Positions 33,616 through 42,925 of a DNA stretch of 64,000 bases are shown in pieces (the first letter of the stretch is position 1; each line of letters opens with the position of its first letter). Under the pieces are notes generated by a model. The model worked only from the letters and a program-made list of their open reading frames with translations, ran no database searches and had not been told where the DNA came from. The stretch is taken from the NCBI RefSeq assembly GCF_002847285.1, contig NZ_CP025407.1, positions 186,001 through 250,000 of the forward strand, read 5' to 3'. This DNA comes from Streptomyces sp. CMB-StM0423 (GTDB lineage Bacteria > Actinomycetota > Actinomycetes > Streptomycetales > Streptomycetaceae). Both the position numbers and the translations under genes were made by a program.

Positions 33616-34794
33616 TCAGCCCCGGTCCGTCTCGGCGCCCAGCAGGTGCCTCGCGACGACCACGCGCTGGATCTGGTTGGTGCCCTCCACGATCTGCAGC
33701 ACCTTCGCCTCGCGCATGTAGCGCTCCGCGGGGAAGTCGGCCGTGTAGCCGTAGCCGCCGAGCGCCTGCACGGCGTCGGTCGTCACCCGCATCGCCGCGT
33801 CCGTGCAGAACAGCTTGGCCATCGCGGCGTCCTGGGCGAAGGGCAGGCCCGCGTCGCGCCGCCGCGCGGCAGCGAGGTACAGCGCGCGCCCGGCCGCGAT
33901 CTGCGTCGCCATGTCGGCGAGCAGGAAGCGCAGCCCCTGGAAGTCGGCGACGGGCCGGCCGAACTGCTGCCGCTCCAGCGCGTATCCGTGCGCCGTGTCG
34001 AGCGCCCCCTGCGCCACCCCGATCGCGCACGCCGCGATGCCGAGCCGGCCGGAGTCGAGGGCGTCGAGCGCGATCGCGAAGCCCTGCCCCTCCTCGCCGA
34101 TGCGGCGCGCGTCGGGGACGCGTACCCCGTCGAAGTGCAGCAGGCCGGTGGGCGAGCCCTTCATGCCCATCTTCTTCTCCGGCGGCGCGGCGGTCAGCCC
34201 GGGGGCGTCGCCGGGTACGAGGAAGGCCGTGATGCCGCCGGCGCCGGGACCGCCGCTGCGGGCGAGGACGGTGTAGAAGTCGGCGACGCCCGCGTGGGTG
34301 ATCCACGCCTTGGTGCCGTCCAGGGTCCAGGTGTCGCCTTCGCGTACGGCCCGGGTGGTCAGGGCGGCGGCGTCGGAGCCGGAGGCGGGCTCGGAGAGGC
34401 AGTACGCGCCGAGCAGGCCGCCGCCGAGGACGGCCGGAAGGAACTCCTTGCGCTGCTCCTCGGTGCCGTAGCCGGCGACCGCGTGGGTGGCGAGGGTGTG
34501 CACGGAGGTGCCGAGGCCGACGGTCAGCCGGGCGGCGGCGAACTCCTCCAGCACCTGGAGGTAGACCGTGTACGGCTGCTCCCCGCCCCCGTACTCGGCC
34601 GCGTAGGGCAGCGCGAGCAGTCCCGAGTGCGACAGGGTGGTGAACAACTCCCGGGGGAAGCGGCCCGCTTCCTCTTCTTCTGCGGCCACGGGAGCGATCT
34701 CCCGCCGGACCAGCTCGCGGACGAGGGCCAGCAGGTCGCGTGACTCCTCGGTGGGCAGCTCGCGTTCCACGGGCAGCGGACCACGTTCGGCCAT
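33616..34794 (-). CDS. Acyl-CoA dehydrogenase
   Basis: With GAGGAG before the ATG, the protein has 392 residues, typical for the family. Signatures are AYCLSEPASGSDAAAL (FAD/substrate loop), TKAWITHAG, KKMGMKGSPT, and C-terminal QALGGYGYTADFPAERYMREAKVLQIVEGTNQIQRVV, with the catalytic Glu in EGTNQ. It oxidises an acyl-CoA to the enoyl-CoA and passes electrons to ETF. Neighbours are not beta-oxidation genes, so its chain-length specificity is not suggested by context. Confidence 0.93.
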   Translation of the reverse strand: MAERGPLPVERELPTEESRDLLALVRELVRREIAPVAAEEEEAGRFPRELFTTLSHSGLLALPYAAEYGGGEQPYTVYLQVLEEFAAARLTVGLGTSVHTLATHAVAGYGTEEQRKEFLPAVLGGGLLGAYCLSEPASGSDAAALTTRAVREGDTWTLDGTKAWITHAGVADFYTVLARSGGPGAGGITAFLVPGDAPGLTAAPPEKKMGMKGSPTGLLHFDGVRVPDARRIGEEGQGFAIALDALDSGRLGIAACAIGVAQGALDTAHGYALERQQFGRPVADFQGLRFLLADMATQIAAGRALYLAAARRRDAGLPFAQDAAMAKLFCTDAAMRVTTDAVQALGGYGYTADFPAERYMREAKVLQIVEGTNQIQRVVVARHLLGAETDRG

Positions 34795-35020
34795 GCGGTG
34801 CACTCCTCTTCGCCGGGCGCGCGTACGGCGCTGTCGACGGCGGCTCCGGCCGGGATACGCCGGCACCGCCCGTTGTGTTGGTGCAGCCCGATGCTGCCCC
34901 GCCGGATTGCGGCGAGCCGGCATGTAAGGCTGCGGTGAAGGGGAGTATGCCCGATCGGCGGTACGCCGAGACAGACGGGGTACGCAGCGAACCGGCCACT
35001 GACCGGGGCGGGTTCCCCCG

Positions 35021-35674
35021 TCAGGGGGCGGCGGCACCGCCGCCGGGGGCGAGGCCGGCGAGCAGGTCGTCGTAGCCGGCCTTGACGCGGGCGACGCTCA
35101 TGCCGCCGGTGCGGCGCTGATAGCCGTAGAGGTTGGCGGCCAGCGGGGCGAGCAGGGCGTCGGCGAGCCAGCGCACGTCGGCCCCCGGCCGGATCCGGCC
35201 GACGAGCAGCGCGAGGTGCTGGCGGTACAGCTCGTACGAGCCCTCGGTGAACCGGGCGTCGGCGGAGTCCATCTCGGCCACGAGCAGCAGCCCGAGCTGG
35301 TCCTCGGTGCGGTCGACCAGGGCGTGCAGGAAGGCGCGGATGCGCTCCGGCGCGCCCGCGCCCGGCCCGAGCGGCGGCGGGCCCTGGAGGAACGCGGCCT
35401 GGAACTGCACCTCGCGGTCGTCGATGACCGCGTACGCCAGCCCCGCGCGGTCGCCGAAGCGGCGGTAGACGGTGCCGACGCCGACGCCCGCGGCCTTGGC
35501 CACCTCGTCCATGGACAGCGCGTCGGGGCCGCGCTCCGCGACCATCGCGGCCGCGGCGGCGAGGATCCTGCGGCGGTTCTGCGCGGCGTCCGCGCGCTCC
35601 GCCGGCGGGCCGCCCACCAGGGGCAGCTCGGCGCCGGCCGGGCGCCGCCGGCTGGTCGCGTCGTCGTGTGTCAC
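35021..35674 (-). CDS. TetR-family repressor
   Basis: A 217-residue protein with a GTG start behind AAGGAG. The N-terminal helix-turn-helix is [51 protein letters not shown] (about residues 33-83). The C-terminal ligand domain is variable. It diverges from an SDR gene and an SMR efflux gene. Three copies of a 16-base palindrome lie between the two start codons, a clear arrangement for self-repression and control of the divergent operon. Confidence 0.9.
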   Translation of the reverse strand: MTHDDATSRRRPAGAELPLVGGPPAERADAAQNRRRILAAAAAMVAERGPDALSMDEVAKAAGVGVGTVYRRFGDRAGLAYAVIDDREVQFQAAFLQGPPPLGPGAGAPERIRAFLHALVDRTEDQLGLLLVAEMDSADARFTEGSYELYRQHLALLVGRIRPGADVRWLADALLAPLAANLYGYQRRTGGMSVARVKAGYDDLLAGLAPGGGAAAP

Positions 35675-35705
35675 CTGCGCTCCTTCCTGTCCGGAGGATA
35701 GCGAA

Positions 35706-35785
35706 CAGGAGACTTCTCCGGTTCTCGCTGGCATCCGGAGAGTTCTCCGGTTACTCTTCGAAGGGCCAACCGGAGAGTTCTCCGG
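35706..35785. promoter_or_regulatory. Three palindromic TetR operator candidates
   Basis: CCGGAGAGTTCTCCGG occurs exactly at 35735-35750 and 35770-35785 (period 35 bases). A 14/16 match (CAGGAGACTTCTCCGG) lies at 35706-35721. All fall between the divergent TetR and SDR starts. The 7+7 arms around GT are the shape of TetR-family operators. Confidence 0.75.
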
Positions 35786-35803
35786 ATACTGAAGGGAACA
35801 AAC

Positions 35804-36544
35804 ATGACGCAGCTCGCGGGCCGGACGGCCCTGGTCACCGGAGGCAGCCGCGGCATCGGCGCCGCGATCGCGCGGCGGCTGGCCGAGGAGGGCGCCGACG
35901 TGGCGCTGACGTACCACCGCTCGCCCGAACGGGCCGCGGAGGTCGTACGCGCCGTGGAGAAGACCGGCCGCCGGGGGCTGGCCATCCAGGCAGACGCCGC
36001 GGACCCCGACGCCGTCGTCGCCGCGGTCGACCGCGCCGCGGCAGAACTCGGCCGGCTGGACGTACTGGTGAACAACGCGGGCATCGCGCCGTACGGGCCG
36101 CTGGCCGAGGTGAGCCGGGAGGATGTGGACGCGGTGCTCGCCATCCACGTCCGCGCGGTCTTCCTCGCCTCCCAGGCCGCCGCCCGCCACCTCGGTCCGG
36201 GCGGCCGGATCATCAGCATCGGCAGCAGCTTCGCCGAGCGGGTGCCGATGCCGGGCTGGACCGTCTACGCCGCCAGCAAGTCCGCGCTGACCGGCCTCAC
36301 CCGCGGGCTCGCCCGCGACCTGGGCCCGCAGGGCATCGCCGTCACCGTCGTCCACCCCGGCGACACCGACACCGAGATGAACCCCGCCGACTCCCCCGAC
36401 GCCGACGCCGCCCGCGCGATCAGCGCGCTGGGCCGCTACGGCAGCCCGGAGGACGTCGCCGCCACCGTGGCCCACCTCGCGGGCCCCGGCGGCGCGCAGA
36501 TCACCGGCGCGGCGATCGCCGTCGACGGCGGCTTCGCCGCGTAG
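35804..36544 (+). CDS. SDR-family oxidoreductase (FabG-like)
   Basis: A 246-residue classical [11 protein letters not shown] near residue 12, NNAG near residue 90, catalytic Ser in [17 protein letters not shown] and YAASK near residue 155. It ends [19 protein letters not shown] lies 7 bases before the ATG and an operator palindrome 18 bases before it, so expression is probably TetR-repressed. It likely detoxifies a compound that the SMR pump encoded next exports. Confidence 0.92.
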   Translation: MTQLAGRTALVTGGSRGIGAAIARRLAEEGADVALTYHRSPERAAEVVRAVEKTGRRGLAIQADAADPDAVVAAVDRAAAELGRLDVLVNNAGIAPYGPLAEVSREDVDAVLAIHVRAVFLASQAAARHLGPGGRIISIGSSFAERVPMPGWTVYAASKSALTGLTRGLARDLGPQGIAVTVVHPGDTDTEMNPADSPDADAARAISALGRYGSPEDVAATVAHLAGPGGAQITGAAIAVDGGFAA

Positions 36545-36609
36545 CGCGGCCGCCCGCGGGCCCGCGCGCCCCTCCCCGTACCACCCGCACGACCGACCCG
36601 GGAGACACC

Positions 36610-36927
36610 GTGCCCTGGATATTCCTGCTGATCGCCGCCGGCCTCGAACTCGTCTGGGCCACCGCCCTGAAGCAGTCCGACGGCCTCACCCGCCTCTGGC
36701 CCTCGACGATCGGGCTGGTGATGGCCATGGCGAGCGTCGTCGTGCTGACGATGGCGCTGCGCAGCCTGCCCGTCGGCACGGCGTACGCCGTGTGGGTCGG
36801 GCTCGGGTCGCTGGGGGTGGCCGCGGTGGGCATCCTCGCGCTGGGCGAGAGCGCGTCGCCGGCCCGGCTGGCGTGCCTGGGGCTGATCCTCGCGGGGGTC
36901 ATCGGGCTGAAATTCGTCGAAGGCTGA
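36610..36927 (+). CDS. Small multidrug resistance (SMR) family efflux protein, SugE/Gdx-like
   Basis: A 105-residue protein with four hydrophobic segments. The SMR hallmark Glu is in [16 protein letters not shown] near residue 13, and the family motif [14 protein letters not shown] is near residue 58. GGGAG precedes the GTG by 5 bases. SugE/Gdx types export guanidinium, others quaternary ammonium compounds. A single SMR gene is seen, so it may work as a homodimer, or its pair lies elsewhere. Co-transcription with the TetR-controlled SDR is likely. Confidence 0.88.
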   Translation: MPWIFLLIAAGLELVWATALKQSDGLTRLWPSTIGLVMAMASVVVLTMALRSLPVGTAYAVWVGLGSLGVAAVGILALGESASPARLACLGLILAGVIGLKFVEG

Positions 36928-36950
36928 CCGCGCGGAACCCCGCGGGCGCA

Positions 36951-36965
36951 CCGGGAGTTCTCCGG
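36951..36965. promoter_or_regulatory. Degenerate copy of the TetR palindrome
   Basis: CCGGGAGTTCTCCGG carries an intact GTTCTCCGG half-site and differs from the operator consensus by one missing base. It lies after the SMR gene and about 80 bases before the small membrane protein gene. Confidence 0.4.
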
Positions 36966-37044
36966 TACATGGACGCGACGGCGATGACGGCGGGGGGCGG
37001 CACCGCCGCGCCCCGCACCCCCGTCCCGGTCGCCCGGTACGCCG

Positions 37045-37317
37045 ATGGCGGCGGGTGGCCGCATGGGTGAGGTCGTGCCGTATCTGGTCGTGGGCGGCTG
37101 TCTGCTCGCGGTGACGGGCTTCCTCACCTGGGTCAAGGGGGTCGTACGCCGCCGCGGGCTCGCCGGCTCGGCGATGCGGGGTGCGCTCGCGGCGTACGAG
37201 GAGGCGATGCGCGTCACCGCGCACGACTCCCACCACGAGGTCCGCGCGGCGGCCGAGCGCCAGGTGCCGGCCGGCACGCCCGGCGACCCGCGCCGGCGGC
37301 TCTGGTTCCGGCCCTAG
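37045..37317 (+). CDS. Small single-pass membrane protein (90 aa)
   Basis: One hydrophobic segment (VVPYLVVGGCLLAVTGFLTWV) near residues 10-30 is followed by a basic stretch and a soluble tail (EEAMRVTAHDSHHEVRAAAERQV). Two ATG starts (37045 and 37063) are possible and both ribosome binding sites are weak. It lies 117 bases after the SMR gene, downstream of a degenerate TetR palindrome. No family recognised. Confidence 0.5.
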   Translation: MAAGGRMGEVVPYLVVGGCLLAVTGFLTWVKGVVRRRGLAGSAMRGALAAYEEAMRVTAHDSHHEVRAAAERQVPAGTPGDPRRRLWFRP

Positions 37318-37498
37318 TCCCCTGCCGCTCTGCGCAGTTCAGGTCCAGACCTTTCCGGACAGTGGATCGATCATGCCCTCACCACATGCCCTCAGCGTGG
37401 GAACCGCTGACGAGCAGTGAATGCATTCAAATTCGATCAATTTCCTGACGAGTTTGGTCACTTATGCAGCATCAGGCGGAGATTTACCGTCAACCCTT

Positions 37499-38290
37499 AT
37501 GAACAACAAGGGAAACAAGAGGCAAATAGATGCCCAACACACGGATAAGAGTGCTATAGGCACGGGGCGCCGCTCCTTACTCCGCGCCGCCCTCGCCGGC
37601 GGGGCCGCCCTCGGGACCGGGATCGGCCTGGGAGCGGGGCCCGCGACCGCGACACCACGCGCTCCGCACGCGCCGGGCACACGCAACTGGCCGTGGCCGC
37701 CGCTGACTCCGGCGCAGGCGGAGGCGAAGCTGTGGGAGGGCAACGCGGCCTGGAAGATCCAGGCACAGTCCAACCCCCGCCAGTACGAAACCGACCGCAG
37801 GCTGCTGGTCACGAACCAGACGCCGTGGGCGATGATCGTGAGCTGCATCGACTCCCGCGTCCCGCCGGAGCTGATCTTCGACCAGGGGCTGGGCGACCTC
37901 TTCGTGGCCCGTACGGCGGGACAGGTGCTCGACGGGGCCGTCTACGGCAGCGCCCTGTACGGCGTCCAGGAGAAGGACATCCCGCTCATCGTCGTACTGG
38001 GTCACCAGAGTTGCGGCGCCGTGAAGCTCGCCATGCACGTCGTGGACGGCGACCCGCTGCCGCCGGACACCTCGCCGCGGCTGCTGTGGCTGGCGGAGAA
38101 GATCAGGCCCTCCATCGACCCCGACAAGAACTCCCCTGACCGGGAGAACCGGGCCATCAACGCGAACGTGCGCCGCATCCGGGACGAGATCCTGCTCGAA
38201 GGGCCGGTGGCCGAGAAGGTGAGGCAGGGTCACCTCAGGGTGATCGGAGCGCGCTACGAACTCGACACCTGGGGCGTCACCAAGCTCTGA
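37499..38290 (+). CDS. Tat-exported beta-class carbonic anhydrase
   Basis: The chosen ATG gives 263 residues: a charged start, then the Tat motif TGRRSLLRAALAGG and an Ala-rich core ending near ATATPRA. The core has CIDSRVPPELIFDQGLGD (Zn Cys plus the Asp/Arg dyad), then GHQSCGA with the Zn His and Cys, and ARTAGQV. It interconverts carbon dioxide and bicarbonate outside the membrane. Region 37400-37560 is visibly AT-richer than the rest of the window, with rare-codon-rich N-terminal coding. An ATG at 37421 would add 26 residues without features. Confidence 0.88.
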   Translation: MNNKGNKRQIDAQHTDKSAIGTGRRSLLRAALAGGAALGTGIGLGAGPATATPRAPHAPGTRNWPWPPLTPAQAEAKLWEGNAAWKIQAQSNPRQYETDRRLLVTNQTPWAMIVSCIDSRVPPELIFDQGLGDLFVARTAGQVLDGAVYGSALYGVQEKDIPLIVVLGHQSCGAVKLAMHVVDGDPLPPDTSPRLLWLAEKIRPSIDPDKNSPDRENRAINANVRRIRDEILLEGPVAEKVRQGHLRVIGARYELDTWGVTKL

Positions 38291-38367
38291 CCCGGGGCGG
38301 GTACCGCGGCAAGCCGTCCGACTGCGGATCTCCCTGGATTCTCCCCGCGCGCCCGGACCACCCCCGG

Positions 38368-38401
38368 CGAGGCCCCTCCGCAGTGCTGCGGAGGGGCCTC
38401 G
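38368..38401. terminator. Bidirectional terminator between convergent genes
   Basis: CGAGGCCCCTCCGCAG and CTGCGGAGGGGCCTCG form a perfect 16-base stem with a 2-base centre, between the carbonic anhydrase stop and the convergent peptidase stop. Confidence 0.82.
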
Positions 38402-38411
38402 CGCGGGCGGT

Positions 38412-39785
<1,374 letters not shown>

Positions 39786-39961
39786 GGCGGACTCTCCAGA
39801 CGATTGCGGCGCGTGCTGGGGGGCAGGCCACAACTATTCACCCTCGCTCTGCCGTTAGGAAGTCAATCCGTGCTACGACATGGGTGAACATTGGTTCATA
39901 CCACTGGTGTGACCTGGGGCGGAGAACGGGCCCGCCGGGCGGTCGCCGTAGCCTTGCGGCG

Positions 39962-40570
39962 ATGAGCGCACCCGACCCCCCGGCGCCCGGCACCGCGCCG
40001 GCCGCCCTGGCCCGCGAGCTGCGGGGCCTCGAACCGTCCTGCGGACCGGTGCGGCTGGTGGCCGTCGACGGGCACGCCGGGTCCGGCAAGACGACGTTCG
40101 CCGGCCGGCTCGCCGCGGCGCTGGGCGGGGCGCCCGTACTCCGGCTGGACGACATCGCGACACACCGCGAGTTCTTCGGCTGGACCGCACGGCTGCGCCG
40201 CCAGGTGCTCGACCCGCTGGCCGCGGGGCGGCCGGCGGTCTACGACGCGTACGACTGGGACGCCCGCGCCTTCACCGCGCGCCGCACCCTGCCGCCGGCG
40301 CCCGTGGTGCTCGTCGAGGGCGTCGGCGCGGGCCGCCGGGAGCTGCGGCCGCACCTCGCCCGGCTGCTGTGGATGGAGGTGCCGGCCGCGGCGGCGTGGG
40401 CGCGCGGGCGGGAGCGCGACGGGCCGGGGCTCGCGGGGTTCTGGGACGACTGGGAGCGGGCGGAGCGTGCGCACTTCTCGGCCGACCCGTCCCGCCCGTA
40501 CGCCGGTCTTCTGGTGGTGCGTCAGGGGGACGCGTACCGGCTGGTCCCGGGCCCTGCGACGGCCCGCTGA
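39962..40570 (+). CDS. Uridine-kinase-like P-loop NTPase
   Basis: A 202-residue protein with Walker A DGHAGSGKTTFAG near residue 36, LRLDDIATHREFFGW near residue 60 and VLVEGVGAG near residue 120, like small nucleoside or pantothenate-type kinases. TAGCCT lies 7 bases before the ATG, so the transcript may be leaderless. No substrate-specific motif was seen. It is followed by the candidate small RNA region. Confidence 0.75.
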   Translation: MSAPDPPAPGTAPAALARELRGLEPSCGPVRLVAVDGHAGSGKTTFAGRLAAALGGAPVLRLDDIATHREFFGWTARLRRQVLDPLAAGRPAVYDAYDWDARAFTARRTLPPAPVVLVEGVGAGRRELRPHLARLLWMEVPAAAAWARGRERDGPGLAGFWDDWERAERAHFSADPSRPYAGLLVVRQGDAYRLVPGPATAR

Positions 40571-40644
40571 CCCCGCGGGGCGCACACCCTGCGTAGCCGG
40601 TCGGAGGCCCGGCCGGAATCGGCCCCTCCAGGCCCCAACTCCGC

Positions 40645-40674
40645 TTGACCCAGGGGCAGTACAGGACTTACGTT
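40645..40674 (+). promoter_or_regulatory. Promoter of the candidate small RNA
   Basis: TTGACC (40645-40650) and TACGTT (40669-40674) are separated by 18 bases. The start would be near 40681, just before the first hairpin. Confidence 0.55.
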
Positions 40675-40679
40675 CTCAG

Positions 40680-40756
40680 TGAGCGGGCCCCACCGGCACC
40701 GCCTCACGCGCGAAGCCCCCGATTGTTCCCCCGTGATCGGGGGCTTCGTTCTGTCC
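40680..40756 (+). ncRNA. Candidate small RNA of about 70 nt with two C-rich-loop hairpins
   Basis: A transcript from about 40681 would fold into a first hairpin, GTGAGCGG pairing with CCGCCTCAC (one bulged C), whose loop contains CCCC. The second is CGAAGCCCCCGAT (40711-40723) pairing with ATCGGGGGCTTCG (40736-40748), whose 12-base loop holds CCCCC. TTCTGTCC follows. The layout recalls the actinobacterial 6C RNA idea (hairpins with C-rich loops), but its genomic place differs from the usual one. It could also be a leader attenuator for the EccA-like gene 320 bases downstream. Confidence 0.5.
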
Positions 40757-40995
40757 TCAAGAGGGAACAATGGGATGACTTACGTACCGGCCGCCCCTCA
40801 CCCACGGTCACCGCGGCGGGCGGCCGGATTCCCCGCGCGCGCGTCCGATACGTGCCGTCGGCCCGCATCGCCGCCGCGGGTACCATGCGAGCAGGCCGTC
40901 TTTGCTGCAACTCCCCTGTTCTGCAAGGGAGTTCGCGAGAGACGGCCGACCAGCGACCCGAGGAGATCCACGGGGGAACGGTTGGTGGCTACGTG

Positions 40996-42861
40996 ATGGA
41001 CAACGGCGCGCGCGGGCCCGAGGCCCCCGCGGAGCTCGCCTGGCTGCGGGGCGTCGACGCCTACACCATGGGCGCGTACACCCGGGCCGAGGAGGAGTTC
41101 AGGTCCGCCGTACGGCAGGACCCGCAGATGGCCGACGCCTGGCTGGGACTGCACGCGCTGCGGGCGGACACCGCCACAGCGCTGCTGGAGATGTACCGGC
41201 ACCGCGACCGCTTCGGCGAGCAGCGCGCCCGGCACCGCCGCCCCCTCAACTCCTGGTACTGGCTGGGCTGGTGGGTGCAGCCCGTGCTCGACTCCGGCCG
41301 CGACCTGCTGCTCGCGCACGCCTCACACTGGCTGGACGGCCGGCACGTCGCCGAGCTGGAGCAGGCGCTCGCCGCCTGTCCCCCGGCAGACGCCGACCCG
41401 CAGGTGCGCTTCCTGCACGCCTGCCGCGCGTACCTGGTCAAGGACTGGGAGCAGCTCGTCCGGCTGACCGTGCCGCTGACCGACGATCCGCTGCTGGGCA
41501 TCGAGGCGGGGCTGTTCGCCGGCATGGCGCGGGTCCGGCTGGAGATGTACGGGCAGGCCGTGCCGATGCTCTCCGCCGCGCTGATGCGCTGCCGCAGCGA
41601 ACAGCCGCAGCGCAAGGAGCTGCGCTACTGGCTGGCCCGCGCGCAGGAGGGCTCGGGCCGCAGCGCCGCCGCCCTGCCGCTGTACCGCGCGGTGCACCGG
41701 ATCGACCCCTCCTTCATGGACACCGCGGCCCGGATCGCCGCGATCGACGGGCTCGACGACTTCGACGGCCTGGACCCGGTGCCGGGCCTGGCGTCGGTGT
41801 CCCTCGGCGGCGCCGAGCAGGAGACCGCGCCGGGGGACCCCGCTCCCCCGGCCCCCGACGGCCGGGAGCTGGTGCCCGCCGACGAGGTGCTGCGCCCGCC
41901 GCCCCCCGCCGGGGGCTCCGGCGTGCTGCGCGAGCGCGCCTCACTGCACGCGGGCTCCGCACACCAGCCGGCCGCCGCCGACCCCGGGATGCTCGCCGAG
42001 GCGCTGGCCGACCTCGACCGGATGGTGGGCCTCGACCCCGTCAAGCGGCAGGTGCGGGCGCTGTCGGCGCAGCTCAACATGGCGCGGCTGCGGGCCGGTG
42101 AGGGCCTGCCGGTGCAGCCGCCGAAGCGGCACTTCGTCTTCTCCGGCCCCTCCGGTACGGGCAAGACCACCGTGGCGCGCATCCTGGGCCGGGTCTTCTA
42201 CGCCCTCGGGCTGCTCGCCAGCGACCGGCTGGTGGAGGCCGGACGGGCCGACCTCGTCGGCGAGTTCCTGGGCCAGACCGCGGTGAAGGCCAACGACCTG
42301 ATCGACTCCGCGCTCGGCGGCGTGCTCTTCATCGACGAGGCGTACAGCCTCGCGGGCGTCGGCTACTCCCGCGGCGACGCGTACGGCGACGAGGCCCTCC
42401 AGGTGCTGCTCAAGCGCGCCGAGGACAACCGCGACCGGCTCGTGGTCATCCTCGCCGGCTACCCCAAAGGCATGGACCGCCTGCTCTCCAGCAACCCGGG
42501 CCTCACGTCCCGCTTCACGACGCGCGTCGGCTTCCCCAGCTACCGCCCGCTGGAGCTGACCGCGATCGGCGAGGTGCTGGCCGCGCAGAACGGCGACAAG
42601 TGGGACGAGGAGTCGGTCGAGGAGCTGCGCAGCATCTGCGGGCACGTCGTCGACCAGGGCTGGATCGACGAGCTGGGCAACGGCCGCTTCCTGCGCACGC
42701 TGTACGAGAAGAGCTGCGCCTACCGCGACCTGCGGCTGTCGGCCTACCCGGGGCCGCCGGGCCGCGAGGACCTGGCGACGCTGCGGCTGCCGGACCTGAT
42801 GCAGGCGTACGGCGAGATACTGTCCGGCCGCGAGCCGAAGGCGGAGCCGGACGCCGGCTGA
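40996..42861 (+). CDS. TPR plus CbbX-like AAA+ ATPase, EccA-like
   Basis: A 621-residue protein. Residues 1-250 are TPR-like helices, followed by a Pro-rich linker (270-330) and an AAA+ domain with Walker A GPSGTGKT (384-391), Walker B GVLFIDEAYSLAG (about 442-454) and sensor/arginine-finger region NPGLTSRFTTRVGF. This order is that of EccA, the cytosolic ATPase of type VII (ESX) secretion, and of CbbX relatives. No other ESX gene is nearby. The GTG three bases upstream is an alternative start. Confidence 0.82.
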   Translation: MDNGARGPEAPAELAWLRGVDAYTMGAYTRAEEEFRSAVRQDPQMADAWLGLHALRADTATALLEMYRHRDRFGEQRARHRRPLNSWYWLGWWVQPVLDSGRDLLLAHASHWLDGRHVAELEQALAACPPADADPQVRFLHACRAYLVKDWEQLVRLTVPLTDDPLLGIEAGLFAGMARVRLEMYGQAVPMLSAALMRCRSEQPQRKELRYWLARAQEGSGRSAAALPLYRAVHRIDPSFMDTAARIAAIDGLDDFDGLDPVPGLASVSLGGAEQETAPGDPAPPAPDGRELVPADEVLRPPPPAGGSGVLRERASLHAGSAHQPAAADPGMLAEALADLDRMVGLDPVKRQVRALSAQLNMARLRAGEGLPVQPPKRHFVFSGPSGTGKTTVARILGRVFYALGLLASDRLVEAGRADLVGEFLGQTAVKANDLIDSALGGVLFIDEAYSLAGVGYSRGDAYGDEALQVLLKRAEDNRDRLVVILAGYPKGMDRLLSSNPGLTSRFTTRVGFPSYRPLELTAIGEVLAAQNGDKWDEESVEELRSICGHVVDQGWIDELGNGRFLRTLYEKSCAYRDLRLSAYPGPPGREDLATLRLPDLMQAYGEILSGREPKAEPDAG

Positions 42862-42869
42862 CCGGCCGC

Positions 42870-42897
42870 GCCCGGCCCGGACCGGCTCGGGCCGGGC
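42870..42897. terminator. Hairpin between convergent EccA-like and CBS-domain genes
   Basis: GCCCGGCCCG and CGGGCCGGGC form a perfect 10-base stem with an 8-base loop, 8 bases after the EccA-like stop. It can serve both directions. Confidence 0.7.
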
Positions 42898-42925
42898 AGG
42901 CGGCCGAAGCCCGGCCCGCCTCCGG

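Larger units (their letters stand above)
40571..40995. other. 425-bp intergenic region with a candidate small RNA
   Basis: Between the kinase and the EccA-like gene. It holds a vegetative promoter (40645-40674), two hairpins ending at 40748, and a further AACTCCC/GGGAGTT inverted repeat (40909-40933) near the EccA-like start. No open frame here has a recognisable product. Confidence 0.6.

Noticed and set aside
40571..40995. Possible tRNA in the gap before the EccA-like gene
   Set aside because: The hairpins do not form a cloverleaf, and there is no TTCGA-type T-loop or CCA-proximal acceptor pairing.
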